Positions 23,869-33,649 of a DNA stretch of 64,000 nucleotides are shown here, in pieces. Positions within the stretch are counted from its first letter, which is position 1, and each line of letters opens with the position of its first letter. The DNA lies in contig JAFUBS010000002.1 in the NCBI GenBank assembly GCA_017460105.1, positions 20,723-84,722 of the forward strand, given 5' to 3'. The notes under the pieces are model-generated. The model saw only the letters and a program-made list of their open reading frames with translations, searched no databases and had not been told where the DNA came from. The position numbers and the translations under genes are program-made. Source of the DNA: Candidatus Saccharimonadota bacterium. Its GTDB lineage: Bacteria; Patescibacteriota; Saccharimonadia; Saccharimonadales; Saccharimonadaceae.

Positions 23869-26859
23869 ATGGAAGCAGTCATACATTTTATTCTAATGCC
23901 AATTTTCTGGATACCAGTGGTAGGGATTTTGGCGTTTCTCACTTATAGAAATTATAAAAAACTCAACAAGCTGAAGGTACTAAATGTAGATTCGGTACTT
24001 TTGATGCTAGAAATTCCGCGCACAAACGATAAAAAGGAGTTGGCTGCCGAGCAATTATTTGCTTCTCTACACGGAATTTTACGTGACAAGCAAGAGCTCC
24101 GCAATAGTGGTGGCGTGCAGGAGCATTTGTCATTCGAGATTGTATCTACCGGTGGACAAATTCGCTTCTATGTATGGGTACCAAAGGTATTACAGGGCTT
24201 CGTGGAAAGCCAGATTTATGCGCAGTATCCGACCGTACAAATCTATAAAATGAACGAAGACTACGCTGATGACCGCTCCAAATATCCAGTTAGCTATACC
24301 ACCGAACTAGGACTAATCGAGAACGACGCATTGCCTATCAAAACTTTCGAAAATTTCGAAGTAGATCCACTCGCTGGCATCACTGGCACATTGGCAAAGT
24401 TGAATACTGACCGCTCTGAAGAGATGTGGATACAGATTTTGACGCGACCAATCCCGGATGACTGGCACAAAAACACTACCGACAGATGGGTAGAGCGTGT
24501 CAAGACTGGACGCAGAATGCCTGGTAGCGGGATTGATTGGACCTATCTCGTAGAAATTCTCGGAGCGCTGTTCCGTCCGCCAGCTGGTGGCACAAATTCC
24601 GAAGAGAAGGTAGAGCTATCCGAACGCGCTAAGACACAGATTGCCAAGGCCGAAGAGAAGGCCACAAAACTTGGCTATGAGGTAAAAATTCGTTTGGCGT
24701 ATTTGGGACAAAACCAGACTGATGCTAGATTAAATATGCAGGCACTGGTGGGTACGTTCAAGCAGTTTAACTCTACGAATTTGAACGGTTTTAAGCAGGT
24801 CGGGAGTGGCAGCTTCAACCAAAAGGACTTGGACGATTATAAAGTGCGTCAATTTGCCGACCGAGGGTTTATTCTGAATATTTCCGAACTAGCAAGCGTA
24901 TATCATTTGCCGCACACTTCGGTAGAGACGCCGAATATCGTCTGGGCGTCATCGAAAACGGCCGAACCACCAGCCAAATTGCCAGTTCTAACTGGTGTTG
25001 CGTCGGAAGACGAGAATATTTCAGCCTTTGGCCTGACAAACTTCCGCGGAATCAACCATCAGTTCGGGCTTTTGCGCAGAGATCGTTCACGTCATGTCTA
25101 TATTATTGGGCAGACGGGAGCAGGAAAGAGCGGTATGCTAGAACTGCTAGCCCTTTCTGACATATTCTATAACCAAGGATATTGTATTATCGACCCACAC
25201 GGTGATTTTGCAATTGACAACCTTAAATTCGTGCCAGAATCACGCATTAAAGATGTAGTGTATTTCAATCCGGCCGACACCGCATACCCAGTGGCATTTA
25301 ATCCGTTAGAGATTTCCGACCCTTCGCGCAAGCCTAACATCTGCTCAGAAGTAATAGGCGTATTAAAACGAATGTTCGGTGATTCTTGGGGTCCAAGACT
25401 AGAGCATATTTTGCGCTATACTTTGCTAGCCCTACTAGATAGACCTTCTACGACTTTGCTGGATATTTCACGGATGCTGACGGATAAAGATTTTCGCAAG
25501 GAGACCTTGGATTACTGTAAAGACGTGACTGTACTACAATTCTGGAAACACGAGTTCGGACAATGGAATGATAAGCAGGTCAACGAATCTATTGCGCCAG
25601 TACTCAACAAGGTAGGTGCGTTCACGGCTAACCCGATTATCCGTAATATCATCGGTCAGCCAAAGTCTTCTTTTGATATTCGCAAGATTATGGATGAAGG
25701 CAAAATTCTGGTTGTGAACCTATCTAAGGGTCTAATTGGCGAAGACAATGCCGGTATCCTGGGCGCATTCCTCGTAACCAAGGTGCAGCTCGCTGCGATG
25801 TCTCGTTCCGATATTCCACGTGTGGAGGATAGGCGACCATTCTATCTGTATGTAGATGAGTTTCAAAACTTCGCTACGGATTCGTTCGCGGTAATCCTCT
25901 CCGAAGCACGTAAATATGGCCTCAATCTCACCGTAGCGAACCAATATGTAGCCCAAATGACCGATTCGGTACGTGATGCGGTGTTTGGTAACGTAGGCAC
26001 AACAATCTCCTTCCGTGTATCAGCCGACGATGCACCTATACTAGTAAAGCAGTTCGAACCGACATTTGAAGCTGGCGACTTGCTGCAACTAAACAACCGT
26101 CATTTTGTGATTTCGATGATTATCAATGGCGAGAAAGTGCCGGCGTTCTCGGCAACGACATTGTCTATTCCGAAGTCGCCTAATAATAACTTTGATGCGA
26201 TTATCGAGCATTCTCGTGCGAATTTTGCCCGCCCACGTGCCGACGTAGAGGCGGAGATTCGTGAGACAATCGATCAGTCTGAGAAATATAAGAAAGAGTT
26301 GTCGGATTCTGGCCGTCAAGCTGGTGAAAGCAATATGAAGCCTGTCTTTGCGCCAGTCGCATCACAGCCTCACGCGCATAATTCCCCTTTGCCGACTTCT
26401 TCTGCACATACCGAACAAAGACCGAACTTAAAACGCCCGTCTACGCCTCAGGAAGATTTTCGCAAACAGAATCTAAGCCCGAATGCCGCCGAAGGTAAAA
26501 CTAGCCTCGGATTAAAGGATTTGGCGGCGCTCGCAAAAGAAAAAACTCAGCAAACGCCAGGGAATAGCAATACGCCTGCGTCGGCCAAGAAAGGGAAGAA
26601 ACACAAAAAGAAGAATAAACGTGGACAGATTACTACCCCTAAGGTACAATCCTCTGCTCAGTCAAATGGCTCCCCTGTGGAAAACTCTACAAACAGAGGT
26701 GCCACCCCTGTACATCCAGAGGTAGAATACAGGGAAAAGTCATCAGTAGAAATCACCCCGAAAAATACCCCTGTTTCCCTGTCTACCCCTGTTAAAAATC
26801 CTGAGGATTTCGCACCCAAGGATAACTCCGTCGACGGATTCTTGTCGATCAGGCATTAA
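23869..26859 (+). CDS. Conjugation-type ATPase with N-terminal membrane helix (TraG/VirB4/DUF87 class)
   Basis: 996 residues. A membrane helix lies at about 5-25, and a long N-terminal region of unknown fold (DUF8128-like position) follows. The motor domain has Walker A GQTGAGKSG at 414-422, IIDPHGDFA, and Walker B FYLYVDEFQNFATDSF, the pattern of type IV coupling/VirB4 ATPases. The last 200 residues are disordered, Pro/Ser/Lys-rich, with KKGKKHKKKNKRG. Such single-copy ATPases recur in CPR genomes with type IV pilus or transfer functions, but no other secretion genes are adjacent. TATAAT (23857-23862) is 6 bases before the ATG. A terminator at 26907 follows. Confidence 0.8.
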   Translation: MEAVIHFILMPIFWIPVVGILAFLTYRNYKKLNKLKVLNVDSVLLMLEIPRTNDKKELAAEQLFASLHGILRDKQELRNSGGVQEHLSFEIVSTGGQIRFYVWVPKVLQGFVESQIYAQYPTVQIYKMNEDYADDRSKYPVSYTTELGLIENDALPIKTFENFEVDPLAGITGTLAKLNTDRSEEMWIQILTRPIPDDWHKNTTDRWVERVKTGRRMPGSGIDWTYLVEILGALFRPPAGGTNSEEKVELSERAKTQIAKAEEKATKLGYEVKIRLAYLGQNQTDARLNMQALVGTFKQFNSTNLNGFKQVGSGSFNQKDLDDYKVRQFADRGFILNISELASVYHLPHTSVETPNIVWASSKTAEPPAKLPVLTGVASEDENISAFGLTNFRGINHQFGLLRRDRSRHVYIIGQTGAGKSGMLELLALSDIFYNQGYCIIDPHGDFAIDNLKFVPESRIKDVVYFNPADTAYPVAFNPLEISDPSRKPNICSEVIGVLKRMFGDSWGPRLEHILRYTLLALLDRPSTTLLDISRMLTDKDFRKETLDYCKDVTVLQFWKHEFGQWNDKQVNESIAPVLNKVGAFTANPIIRNIIGQPKSSFDIRKIMDEGKILVVNLSKGLIGEDNAGILGAFLVTKVQLAAMSRSDIPRVEDRRPFYLYVDEFQNFATDSFAVILSEARKYGLNLTVANQYVAQMTDSVRDAVFGNVGTTISFRVSADDAPILVKQFEPTFEAGDLLQLNNRHFVISMIINGEKVPAFSATTLSIPKSPNNNFDAIIEHSRANFARPRADVEAEIRETIDQSEKYKKELSDSGRQAGESNMKPVFAPVASQPHAHNSPLPTSSAHTEQRPNLKRPSTPQEDFRKQNLSPNAAEGKTSLGLKDLAALAKEKTQQTPGNSNTPASAKKGKKHKKKNKRGQITTPKVQSSAQSNGSPVENSTNRGATPVHPEVEYREKSSVEITPKNTPVSLSTPVKNPEDFAPKDNSVDGFLSIRH

Positions 26860-26906
26860 AAAATCTCTGGCTAATGAGCCCAGTTAACGAAGAGCGGGAA
26901 GAATAT

Positions 26907-26936
26907 AAAAACCGGGTCGAACATGGCCCGATTTTT
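26907..26936 (+). terminator. Terminator after the TraG/VirB4-like gene
   Basis: AAAAACCGGG...CCCGATTTTT hairpin 48 bases after the stop. Confidence 0.75.
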
Positions 26937-27123
26937 GTGGAATTTGGACGATTGTTGGTTTGGCAGATTTCCATAGTCTTAACGTCGCACAATATAGATT
27001 TTAGGACATTATGGTTATGTTAAAAAGACGATAAAACACCCGTCTATAATAGGTGAATTTCGCCTATGGTCCGCTATTAATGCCCAAAAACGGGAATCGG
27101 CCGAATGATGAAAGGAGGTTTGT

Positions 27124-27287
27124 AGGCCTTCTAATTGGTAGCCTTGCGAGCGGTTCGCCTCACGCCTGTTTTCAAAAATAATTTCAGGCAGGACTGCGCC
27201 GGTATTCCAGTACCGTACTCGTCCTGTGAAATTATTTTTGCAAACGGGTTCGCGAAAATGCTCGCAAAACTACTAATTAGAAGGCCT
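27124..27287. repeat. Palindromic element, group C (copy 1)
   Basis: Outer arms AGGCCTTCTAATTGGTAG (27124-27141) and its near-perfect complement (27270-27287). Inner arms start GTTTTCAAAAATAATTTC and end GAAATTATTTTTGCAAAC. The centre (27191-27224) is GGAC-TGCGC-CGGTA-TTCCAG-TACCG-TACTC-GTCC. The centre matches that of the copy at 50186-50357 in loops but not in stems. Confidence 0.85.
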
Positions 27288-27506
27288 GCGAGCGTCCACA
27301 ATCATCCGGATTTACGGTTTTTGTTCGGATTTTGGGTGATTTTGATGGATTTTGGGGTTTTTGAGCCGATTTTAGCCAAAATTCGCAGATTTGGGCGGAT
27401 TTTCGTGGATTTGACTTTTCCCTGGTTGTATTTCCCTATTTTGTGTTTTTCCCTGGTGGGCGGGTGGGGTCGATGTTATTCTAGTGCTGCAGTTTTGCGA
27501 TTTTTC

Positions 27507-27562
27507 CCGAACAAATACCGAACATAGAGAAGAACATCACTATACCGAACAAATACCGAACG
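27507..27562 (+). repeat. Cluster of four CCGAAC(A/G) motifs
   Basis: Copies at 27507, 27518, 27545 and 27556, in two pairs each spaced 11 bases (one helical turn), all on the + strand. Lies just past the 3' end of the dcw cluster; a similar cluster lies upstream of it at 35701-35820. Confidence 0.7.
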
Positions 27563-27567
27563 CTTCC

Positions 27568-28257
27568 CTATTTCCAGTAGGCTTTGCCGTCAATGCGAAC
27601 GTCGATATACTCAAAATCATGCACGTCGATAGATGCAAGATAGCGTAGCATGCGGTCGGCGTCTTCGGTGGATACACCGGCGCCACGATCAGTAACGAAT
27701 TTGATATAGCCGGTAAATCCATCGAGATAAAAATCTACTTCGCGGACAGCGCCATTCGGTATCACGGCCCTGGTTGGCGTATAACCGAATTCGCGCAAAT
27801 CTACTTCTACCTGGCCGATATATTCCTTCATGGTGCTAGTGAGGTGACCGCCAGTAGCCGGTGCCGCTTCGTCAACCACTTCAATAGTAGGGGCGTACGG
27901 AATGACAATCGTAGTAGATGTTGCCGAGTCGTCAATCTCGGCCTCTTCTTCGCGGGGGCTGAATAGTTTTATTCCGACAAAAATCGCAAGGGCGGCTAGC
28001 GCAATATAAAATACTATGGTAGATATCAGACGGCGGGTTTGCTTTTTCTTGACCTTCTCACGTGCAGCAGTGCGCTCGGAAGCGGTTTCTAGTCTTTCCC
28101 TGCGTTCGCCGATAGTACGGCCAGAAACAAGTGTAGAACGGCGATGTTCGCGGCGACTAACGAGCTTTGGTGGAGTAGGCGCAGTAGCCTTATCGGTGGC
28201 GGTGTTTTTGGCGTCAAGATATTCTAAGTCCGAGGTTTTGCGCCCACCCAATTTCAT
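27568..28257 (-). CDS. ftsQ: FtsQ/DivIB-like division protein
   Basis: 229 residues: a basic, disordered cytoplasmic part, one membrane helix (about 98-118, ISTIVFYIALAALAIFVGI), and an outer domain ending in RYLASIDVHDFEYIDVRIDGKAYWK, which resembles the end of FtsQ proteins. Its place after murG on the same strand is the classic dcw position of ftsQ. The start overlaps the murG stop. ftsA and ftsZ do not follow; the strand changes to a gene-free region. Confidence 0.65.
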   Translation of the reverse strand: MKLGGRKTSDLEYLDAKNTATDKATAPTPPKLVSRREHRRSTLVSGRTIGERRERLETASERTAAREKVKKKQTRRLISTIVFYIALAALAIFVGIKLFSPREEEAEIDDSATSTTIVIPYAPTIEVVDEAAPATGGHLTSTMKEYIGQVEVDLREFGYTPTRAVIPNGAVREVDFYLDGFTGYIKFVTDRGAGVSTEDADRMLRYLASIDVHDFEYIDVRIDGKAYWK

Positions 28258-29486
28258 TAGGCTTCCTCCAGAATAATATCAGCGAGACGCTTGGCGGCGT
28301 CAGAACGAGCTTCCTTAGACAAGCGATCGGCCATGTCGGCACGCTGACGTGGACTTTTGACCAAATGACGAATTTCTTCAAGTAACTTCGTATGGTCGGC
28401 CATCATGTCAGAGTCTTTGAGCATCACAACGGCATCGGCAGACTGCAGGCGTTCGGCGTTTTTGAGCTGATGTCCGCCAGGCAGGCGTTCGAAAGGGACT
28501 AGAATCACAGCCTTCTTCAAGCGAGCAAGTTCCGCAATGGTAGTGGCACCAGCACGAGAGACTACGACATCGGCGGCACCCATCAATTCATCCATGGTGG
28601 TGTTGAACTCCCACATGCGAAAGTTGGATTCTAGGGAGGCTTCTTCCCAATCTTCATATTTTTTGAGATCTATCATATCTTCGTAATGTTTACGACCTGC
28701 AACGAGACCAACAGAAGTGATTTTGAGAAGTTCCGGCAAAATAGTACGCGTGGCTTCATTGAGATTCTCCGAGCCCTGAGAGCCGCCAGTAATAACCACG
28801 AGCGGCTTGTCTGGGTTAAACGAGAAGGCTTTCTTTAGAGACATTTGTTTACTACCGCTAATTGGTCTAAACTCTGGGCCAACTGGAATACCAGTCCATA
28901 CGTAATTTGGATGTTGCTCTAGTATTTCGTCTGACAAAGGCATACCGAAGGCTACTTTGGTAGCTTTTTTCATCAAAATACGATTAGCTAGACCTGGCAC
29001 AACATCTGATTCATGAATGATATACGGGATCTTGAATAGTCTAGCAATTAGGCCGACCGGCAGACATACATATCCGCCTTTCAAAAAGATAACTTTCGGG
29101 CGCGACGACTTCTTTAAGAGCCTAAAAAGACAAGTGATAAGTCCACCAAGAAATCCAAAAAATCCAAAGATGTTGCCAAAAATCAAATCCTTCAACGTAA
29201 TATCAAGATGAACAAAATAATCACGAAAGGTCCAGTTGGAATAGCGGTGAAACTTGCCAGCGGGAATGCGGCGGACGCGGATATATGGATCTTTATGCCG
29301 AGTAACTTCTTCTTCGCCCCAAGAAACACCTATCTCGGTAGTGAGCTTAGTGACGTTTTTGTGATACTTGAAATCAGTCCAAAATTCAATTTCGGCGCGT
29401 GGTTTTTCGTGTAGTATTTCGCGAATTACGGCTACTGCTGGAGTAATGTGTCCTCCGGACCCCCCGCCGACTATTAGTATTTTCAT
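28257..29486 (-). CDS. murG: UDP-GlcNAc:lipid I transferase MurG
   Basis: Adds GlcNAc to lipid I to form lipid II at the inner membrane face. 409 residues; GGGSGGHITPA (7-17) is the family's N-terminal loop, and ITGGSQGSENLN, SRAGATTIAELA and LPGGHQLKNAERL are the acceptor/donor motifs of the C-terminal domain. An insert of about 40 residues with a hydrophobic stretch (FGFLGGLITCLF) lies in the N-terminal domain. The canonical start lies 101 bases inside the 3' end of ftsW, in another frame. Confidence 0.95.
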   Translation of the reverse strand: MKILIVGGGSGGHITPAVAVIREILHEKPRAEIEFWTDFKYHKNVTKLTTEIGVSWGEEEVTRHKDPYIRVRRIPAGKFHRYSNWTFRDYFVHLDITLKDLIFGNIFGFFGFLGGLITCLFRLLKKSSRPKVIFLKGGYVCLPVGLIARLFKIPYIIHESDVVPGLANRILMKKATKVAFGMPLSDEILEQHPNYVWTGIPVGPEFRPISGSKQMSLKKAFSFNPDKPLVVITGGSQGSENLNEATRTILPELLKITSVGLVAGRKHYEDMIDLKKYEDWEEASLESNFRMWEFNTTMDELMGAADVVVSRAGATTIAELARLKKAVILVPFERLPGGHQLKNAERLQSADAVVMLKDSDMMADHTKLLEEIRHLVKSPRQRADMADRLSKEARSDAAKRLADIILEEA

Positions 29487-30651
29487 TGTAATTAATTACC
29501 TCCCTACTAGTATAGCATGAAATCTGCAAAACTTCACCTAAAGCAAAAGAAATAAAGATCATACTGGTGCCACCATAGGACAAAAGCGGGAGCGTAATGC
29601 CAGTAACCGGAACTAGGCTGGTCATAGCCATGATGTTAACGGTGACCTGCGCTAGAACCCACGAGAACACTCCGATGACATAGAATCGTTCGTCGTTTGG
29701 CTGGGTAGTATCTGCAACTTTAAGCATACGAAGTAGCATAGCAATGAAGACCGAGATTACCAAAATTAAGCCAACGAATCCAAAAGTTTCGCCCATAATA
29801 GCAAAGACAGAGTCGTTGATGGATTCTGGCAAATAGCCGGTAGCCTGGACAGAATTGCCGATACCCACGCCAAAAAACCCACCCGTACCAATGGCCATCA
29901 TGGCGTTTTCGATATGGTAGGTGGAGTCTGAACTCTCCCCGCCAGAAAGAGTGGCGATCCAGGCATCAACACGCTCCATACGATGACTAGACAAGGCGAC
30001 CGAACCAACGGCCACGGCCAGAACGATTGCTAGCATGAGTAGATATTGCTTAGCTGGTACGCCAGCGATAAGCAACATGCCAAAAATGATAGCGATTAGC
30101 GCAACACCAGTACCGAGGTCGCCCTGTGCGACTACGACTAGCCCGAGTGAGGCGCCACAAACAATAATGAGTGGCACCCAAAAATCGCGCCACTTTCCGA
30201 TGCTTCCCTCTTCTTTTTTGCGAGCCAAGAAGTCTGCGAGATAGATTACTAGCGCAAGCTTCAAAGCTTCGGCGGGCTGAAAGCTGATGATACCTAAATT
30301 ATACCAGCGACATTCGCCGAGCTCACACTTGGCAAGCGGTGAGCCGACTTTGGCGAGAATCCAAAGTAAAGCAGATAAAATTAGCGCAACTATCATAATG
30401 GGCTTAGCCCATTTGCGAAGATATTTGTACGGGATTACCTTGAATGCTACAAAGAAAGCAACTAGCGACAGACCCACTGAGCGAAGTTGGCCGATGAAAA
30501 AATCATTTGGACCGTAATTAGAACCATAGGTAGAGTTAAGCACATTGGCGCGCATAGGGCCGATAGCATAGATAACAATCAGGCCGAGCGCCATCAGACC
30601 GAGGGTGGCAAATAGTATTACGAGGTCTGATTTGTGTTTGCGGTTCTTCAT
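29386..30651 (-). CDS. ftsW: FtsW/RodA-family lipid II polymerase
   Basis: SEDS glycosyltransferase of cell division, 421 residues with about ten membrane helices. ECRWYNLGIISFQPAE is the family signature. GDLGTG and a large outer loop with the conserved YLPESINDSVFAIMGE also match. The last ~45 residues (NSRRGVRRTHYSSSSRNSRN...) form a basic, disordered tail that overlaps murG by 101 bases. ATG 30651 comes 1 base after the mraY stop with GGAG upstream, so translation is probably coupled. FtsW is favoured over RodA because of the dcw position. Confidence 0.9.
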   Translation of the reverse strand: MKNRKHKSDLVILFATLGLMALGLIVIYAIGPMRANVLNSTYGSNYGPNDFFIGQLRSVGLSLVAFFVAFKVIPYKYLRKWAKPIMIVALILSALLWILAKVGSPLAKCELGECRWYNLGIISFQPAEALKLALVIYLADFLARKKEEGSIGKWRDFWVPLIIVCGASLGLVVVAQGDLGTGVALIAIIFGMLLIAGVPAKQYLLMLAIVLAVAVGSVALSSHRMERVDAWIATLSGGESSDSTYHIENAMMAIGTGGFFGVGIGNSVQATGYLPESINDSVFAIMGETFGFVGLILVISVFIAMLLRMLKVADTTQPNDERFYVIGVFSWVLAQVTVNIMAMTSLVPVTGITLPLLSYGGTSMIFISFALGEVLQISCYTSREVINYNENTNSRRGVRRTHYSSSSRNSRNTTRKTTRRN

Positions 30652-30652
30652 G

Positions 30653-31675
30653 CTATATAGCTCCACCGGTGGCGGCGAGGAAGATACCAATAATCGCGAA
30701 GACGCCAGCGAAAATCCAAAAACGCATCACGATTTTGGCTTCGCCCCAACCAATAGCTTCTAGATGATGGTGAAGCGGTGCAGAAATGAAGATTTTGCGA
30801 TGGAAGAATTTCTTGGAGGCAAGCTGAATAAGGCTAGAACCTGCCTCAATCACGAAAGGTAGCCCGATAACTGGTAGTAGTAAGAATGAGTTGGTCATCA
30901 TTGCGATAACGCCAAGTCCAGCACCAAGTGCGAACGAGCCGGTGTCGCCCATCATGAAACGAGCCGGAGGAACGTTAAACCAAATGTAGCTAAGTAGCCA
31001 GCCAACCACGGTCATACAGAAGCCAAAGAGTAGCATATTTCCCTGGAAAAGCGCGATTACGCCGAAAGCACCGTAGGCTATCATAGACAAGCCACCGGAT
31101 AGTCCGTCTAGGCCATCGGTGATATTGACAGCATTTGAGGTGGCGACTAGAGCGAACGCAAAAATCATAATCATGCCAAGAACACCAACCTCAAGGTCGC
31201 CGACGAATGGAATGAGAATAGTGGTCCAACCGAGTTTGACAGCAAAGAACCAGCCGAGTATTAAGCCTACAACAGTGATAAGGAAGAATTTGACTGGACC
31301 GCGTAGCCCTGCAGCACCACGACCAGAGCCGAAGATATTGATACAATCATCAATAACGCCAACGAATGAGCCGCCAAGAAAGCCGACGAGTGGTAGCCAA
31401 GTCTGGCCACGATCGAGATTGAATATCCATGTAACAATAGTTACTGAGATAATACCAATAAGGCCTGCCATGGTTGGAAAGGCACGCTTGAATTTGTGCT
31501 TGTGAAGTTCGGTCATTATTGGAAGAGCTTTGCCGTCCACAGTGGTCTTTTTTTGTTTTTTCCAGAAGTGATATTTATATGCAACGTGAGTATAAATCGG
31601 GGTTAACATCATGGCAAACAAAAAACTAGCGAGTGCCAGCAACAGTCCATAAAACATTTCATCATTAATTGTCAT
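30653..31675 (-). CDS. mraY: Phospho-MurNAc-pentapeptide transferase MraY
   Basis: Makes lipid I from UDP-MurNAc-pentapeptide and undecaprenyl phosphate. 340 residues, ten membrane helices; NITDGLDGLSGG and FMMGDTGSFALGA carry the catalytic Asp residues, and APLHHHLEAIGW matches the HHH loop. Two in-frame ATGs occur; 31675 (MTINDEMF) is chosen because TGATATAAT lies exactly 6 bases before it and the ATG at 31681 falls in the gap. That makes this gene the start of a transcription unit inside the cluster, separated from PBP2 by a palindrome. Confidence 0.95.
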   Translation of the reverse strand: MTINDEMFYGLLLALASFLFAMMLTPIYTHVAYKYHFWKKQKKTTVDGKALPIMTELHKHKFKRAFPTMAGLIGIISVTIVTWIFNLDRGQTWLPLVGFLGGSFVGVIDDCINIFGSGRGAAGLRGPVKFFLITVVGLILGWFFAVKLGWTTILIPFVGDLEVGVLGMIMIFAFALVATSNAVNITDGLDGLSGGLSMIAYGAFGVIALFQGNMLLFGFCMTVVGWLLSYIWFNVPPARFMMGDTGSFALGAGLGVIAMMTNSFLLLPVIGLPFVIEAGSSLIQLASKKFFHRKIFISAPLHHHLEAIGWGEAKIVMRFWIFAGVFAIIGIFLAATGGAI

Positions 31676-31702
31676 AAACATATTATATCATACATAGTTA
31701 CG

Positions 31703-31820
31703 TTATTCCGCATCACCTAGTTCGTGACGCGCTCGCTTCAGCCCGCCGTCGCGGGTGAAGCTTCGCTCTTACGCTCCCCGTTGGTCGCGTAGGGTCACGA
31801 ACAATGGTGATGCGGAATAA
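31703..31820. repeat. Palindromic element, group B (copy 1), mraY-PBP2 gap
   Basis: TTATTCCGCATCACC (31703-31717) pairs with GGTGATGCGGAATAA (31806-31820), and TTCGTGAC (31721) with GTCACGAA (31794). The interior has GCTCCCCGTTGGTCGCGTAG, also found in the copy at 34183. Fills the intergenic gap almost completely. Confidence 0.85.
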
Positions 31821-31822
31821 TC

Positions 31823-33649
31823 CTACCATGCTGGTTTGATCTTCATGTAATCGATTACGTAGTTCGACAAAACATCGAATAGTTCCTGTGCTTCCCCGCC
31901 CGAAAGCGCCTGACCTTCGCCCCACATTTTGGTCATAATGAGATATTTTGGCATTTCACCGGCTGGTGCTACAAAACCGATGTAAGAACCAATCAAATTA
32001 GTCATCGTGTCATCGTAGGCGCCGTTAACGATTACCTGAGCAGTACCAGATTTACCGCCCACGTCATACCCTTCCCTGTCGATGCCGGCACGGAGTTTGT
32101 AGCTGCGGTTGTTGATCAACATTTCGCGCATCATCGCAGAAGTTTCGTCTTTCAAAATCTTATCTTCAATGCGTCCTGCCGCCGTATTGGACGGGTCCTG
32201 CCGGCCACTGTCCTCCCCCACGTCGTGAACTCCGTGGGGGTCCCCCTCCGTGGCCGTCACCCGTCCATCCAATGGCACAATTTCGCCGTCGTCGTTCAAG
32301 ACACCCTTAACGATGGTTGGAGTGCGGTAGTAGCCGCCGTTAATGACCGCCGAGAAGGCCGTAGCAGTTTGAATCATAGTGGCGCTCAGGTTTTGGCCAA
32401 AAGTCATGTTGGCGTAGGCAGCGTTGAGGCCATAAATGTCAGCGTGTGGGTCCCAAATAAAGCCTTCAGCCTCGATGAGTTCGATACCAGTAGCCTGGCC
32501 GAGACGGAACTTGTTGTGATAGTAATCATACATACGCTCACGGCCGACGGCAGTAATTTCGTTTGGATTGTCGCCAAGGAATTTGAGCGCCTGGATAGAA
32601 CCAACGTTGAGTGACCAATAGAGTGCCTGACGCATAGTGAGTGTGTGATTATTGAGGCTGCCGCGCTGCTCAGCATTCCAGATTTTGTTACCATCTATCT
32701 CGGTGTATGGTTCGTTGAAATAAGTGGTATCGGCGTCCATTTTGCCTTCGTTAATGGCGGCGGAAAAGATGAAATTTTTGAAAATTGAGGCTGGTTCGTA
32801 TGGAATTTCGGTAGTGTAGTTATTGTAAGCGGAAGCATCTTTGACGGCACCATAATTCCCTGGATTATAATTTGGCAAATTTGCCATGGCGATAACTTCG
32901 CCAGTATTTGGATCCATCACGAGCACTGCGGCGTGTTCGGCTGGAGAATTATTGAGAGTATCCTGAGTGATTTCTTCAATACCGCGCTCCAGGCCACGAT
33001 CAACGGAAAGCACTACGTTTTGACCATCTTCGGCGGGGATTTTGACATTGTCATCACCGATTGACAGCGCAACGTTGTTGACATCAGAGATAGATTTGAG
33101 CAGACCGTCTTTGCCCGACAAAATATTGTTGAGCGAGCCTTCCACTCCGTATTGACCGAGACCATCAGCATTGACAAAGCCTAAAATTCCGGAGGCCAGT
33201 TCCCCTTCTGGATAAACGCGCTGGTTGCTTTTTTGGAACCAAACGCCAGCGATACCTTTATCGGCAATTTTGGATGCGGCAGTATGCGAAACGCCACGCG
33301 CAACGATGGAATAGCGTAGTCCTTCGGTAGAGAAAACTTTATCTAGGTCTGCAGAGATGTTGTCCTTGGCATATTCGTTCAGAGCGGCTTTAATGCCGTC
33401 TTTGTCGGTAACGGCTGGGTCAATAATTACCGAATAGGTAGTCTGGTTCATTACGACAGCGACGGGTTCGTTTTGGTCCATCATATAGATTTCGCCACGC
33501 TTCGCGACGATAGTTTCTAGCATGGTGTGTTGTTCGTCGGCCTTTGCTACCCAAGCGTCATGCTCAATAATTTGGATAAAAAATAGTCGCACCGCAATAA
33601 TCGCGAATGCGGCTAAAACTACTCTTTTTAGGATTTTACTCCGCTGCAT
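31823..33649 (-). CDS. ftsI: Penicillin-binding protein 2/FtsI-type transpeptidase
   Basis: Cross-links septal peptidoglycan. 608 residues: membrane helix (about 8-26), a dimerisation domain, and a transpeptidase domain with S288-I-F-K, S346-L-N and K533-S-G-T. All three penicillin-binding motifs are intact. Residues about 462-486 are encoded by a GC-rich palindrome (group A, 32191-32264) inserted in frame between GEIVPL and GRIEDK. The start overlaps the ftsL-like gene by 14 bases, so both are probably translated from one mRNA. Confidence 0.93.
   Translation of the reverse strand: MQRSKILKRVVLAAFAIIAVRLFFIQIIEHDAWVAKADEQHTMLETIVAKRGEIYMMDQNEPVAVVMNQTTYSVIIDPAVTDKDGIKAALNEYAKDNISADLDKVFSTEGLRYSIVARGVSHTAASKIADKGIAGVWFQKSNQRVYPEGELASGILGFVNADGLGQYGVEGSLNNILSGKDGLLKSISDVNNVALSIGDDNVKIPAEDGQNVVLSVDRGLERGIEEITQDTLNNSPAEHAAVLVMDPNTGEVIAMANLPNYNPGNYGAVKDASAYNNYTTEIPYEPASIFKNFIFSAAINEGKMDADTTYFNEPYTEIDGNKIWNAEQRGSLNNHTLTMRQALYWSLNVGSIQALKFLGDNPNEITAVGRERMYDYYHNKFRLGQATGIELIEAEGFIWDPHADIYGLNAAYANMTFGQNLSATMIQTATAFSAVINGGYYRTPTIVKGVLNDDGEIVPLDGRVTATEGDPHGVHDVGEDSGRQDPSNTAAGRIEDKILKDETSAMMREMLINNRSYKLRAGIDREGYDVGGKSGTAQVIVNGAYDDTMTNLIGSYIGFVAPAGEMPKYLIMTKMWGEGQALSGGEAQELFDVLSNYVIDYMKIKPAW
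32191..32264. repeat. Palindromic element, group A, in frame in PBP2
   Basis: ACGGGT...ACCCGT ends, with GGCC/GGCC and CCCCCAC/GTGGGGG nested inside; flanks TTGG..CCAA extend the pairing. Shares CGGGTCCTGCCGGCC and CTCCG(T/C)GGCCGTCACCCGT with the copy at 54749-54832. Confidence 0.85.

Larger units (their letters stand above)
26937..27567. other. Gene-free region with palindrome, T/G-rich tract and CCGAACA sites
   Basis: Contents in order: a short ATAGG/CCTAT hairpin (about 27050), the large group C palindrome (27124-27287), a strongly T/G-biased stretch with repeated GGATTTT (27300-27430), and four CCGAAC sites (27507-27562) beside the ftsQ-like stop. No protein-coding gene is credible; the + frame at 27135 crosses the palindrome and is a shadow. 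Confidence 0.7.

Noticed and set aside
27135..27527. 130-codon + strand frame
   Set aside because: It crosses the group C palindrome and a T/G-rich tract; no ribosome site or recognisable protein pattern.
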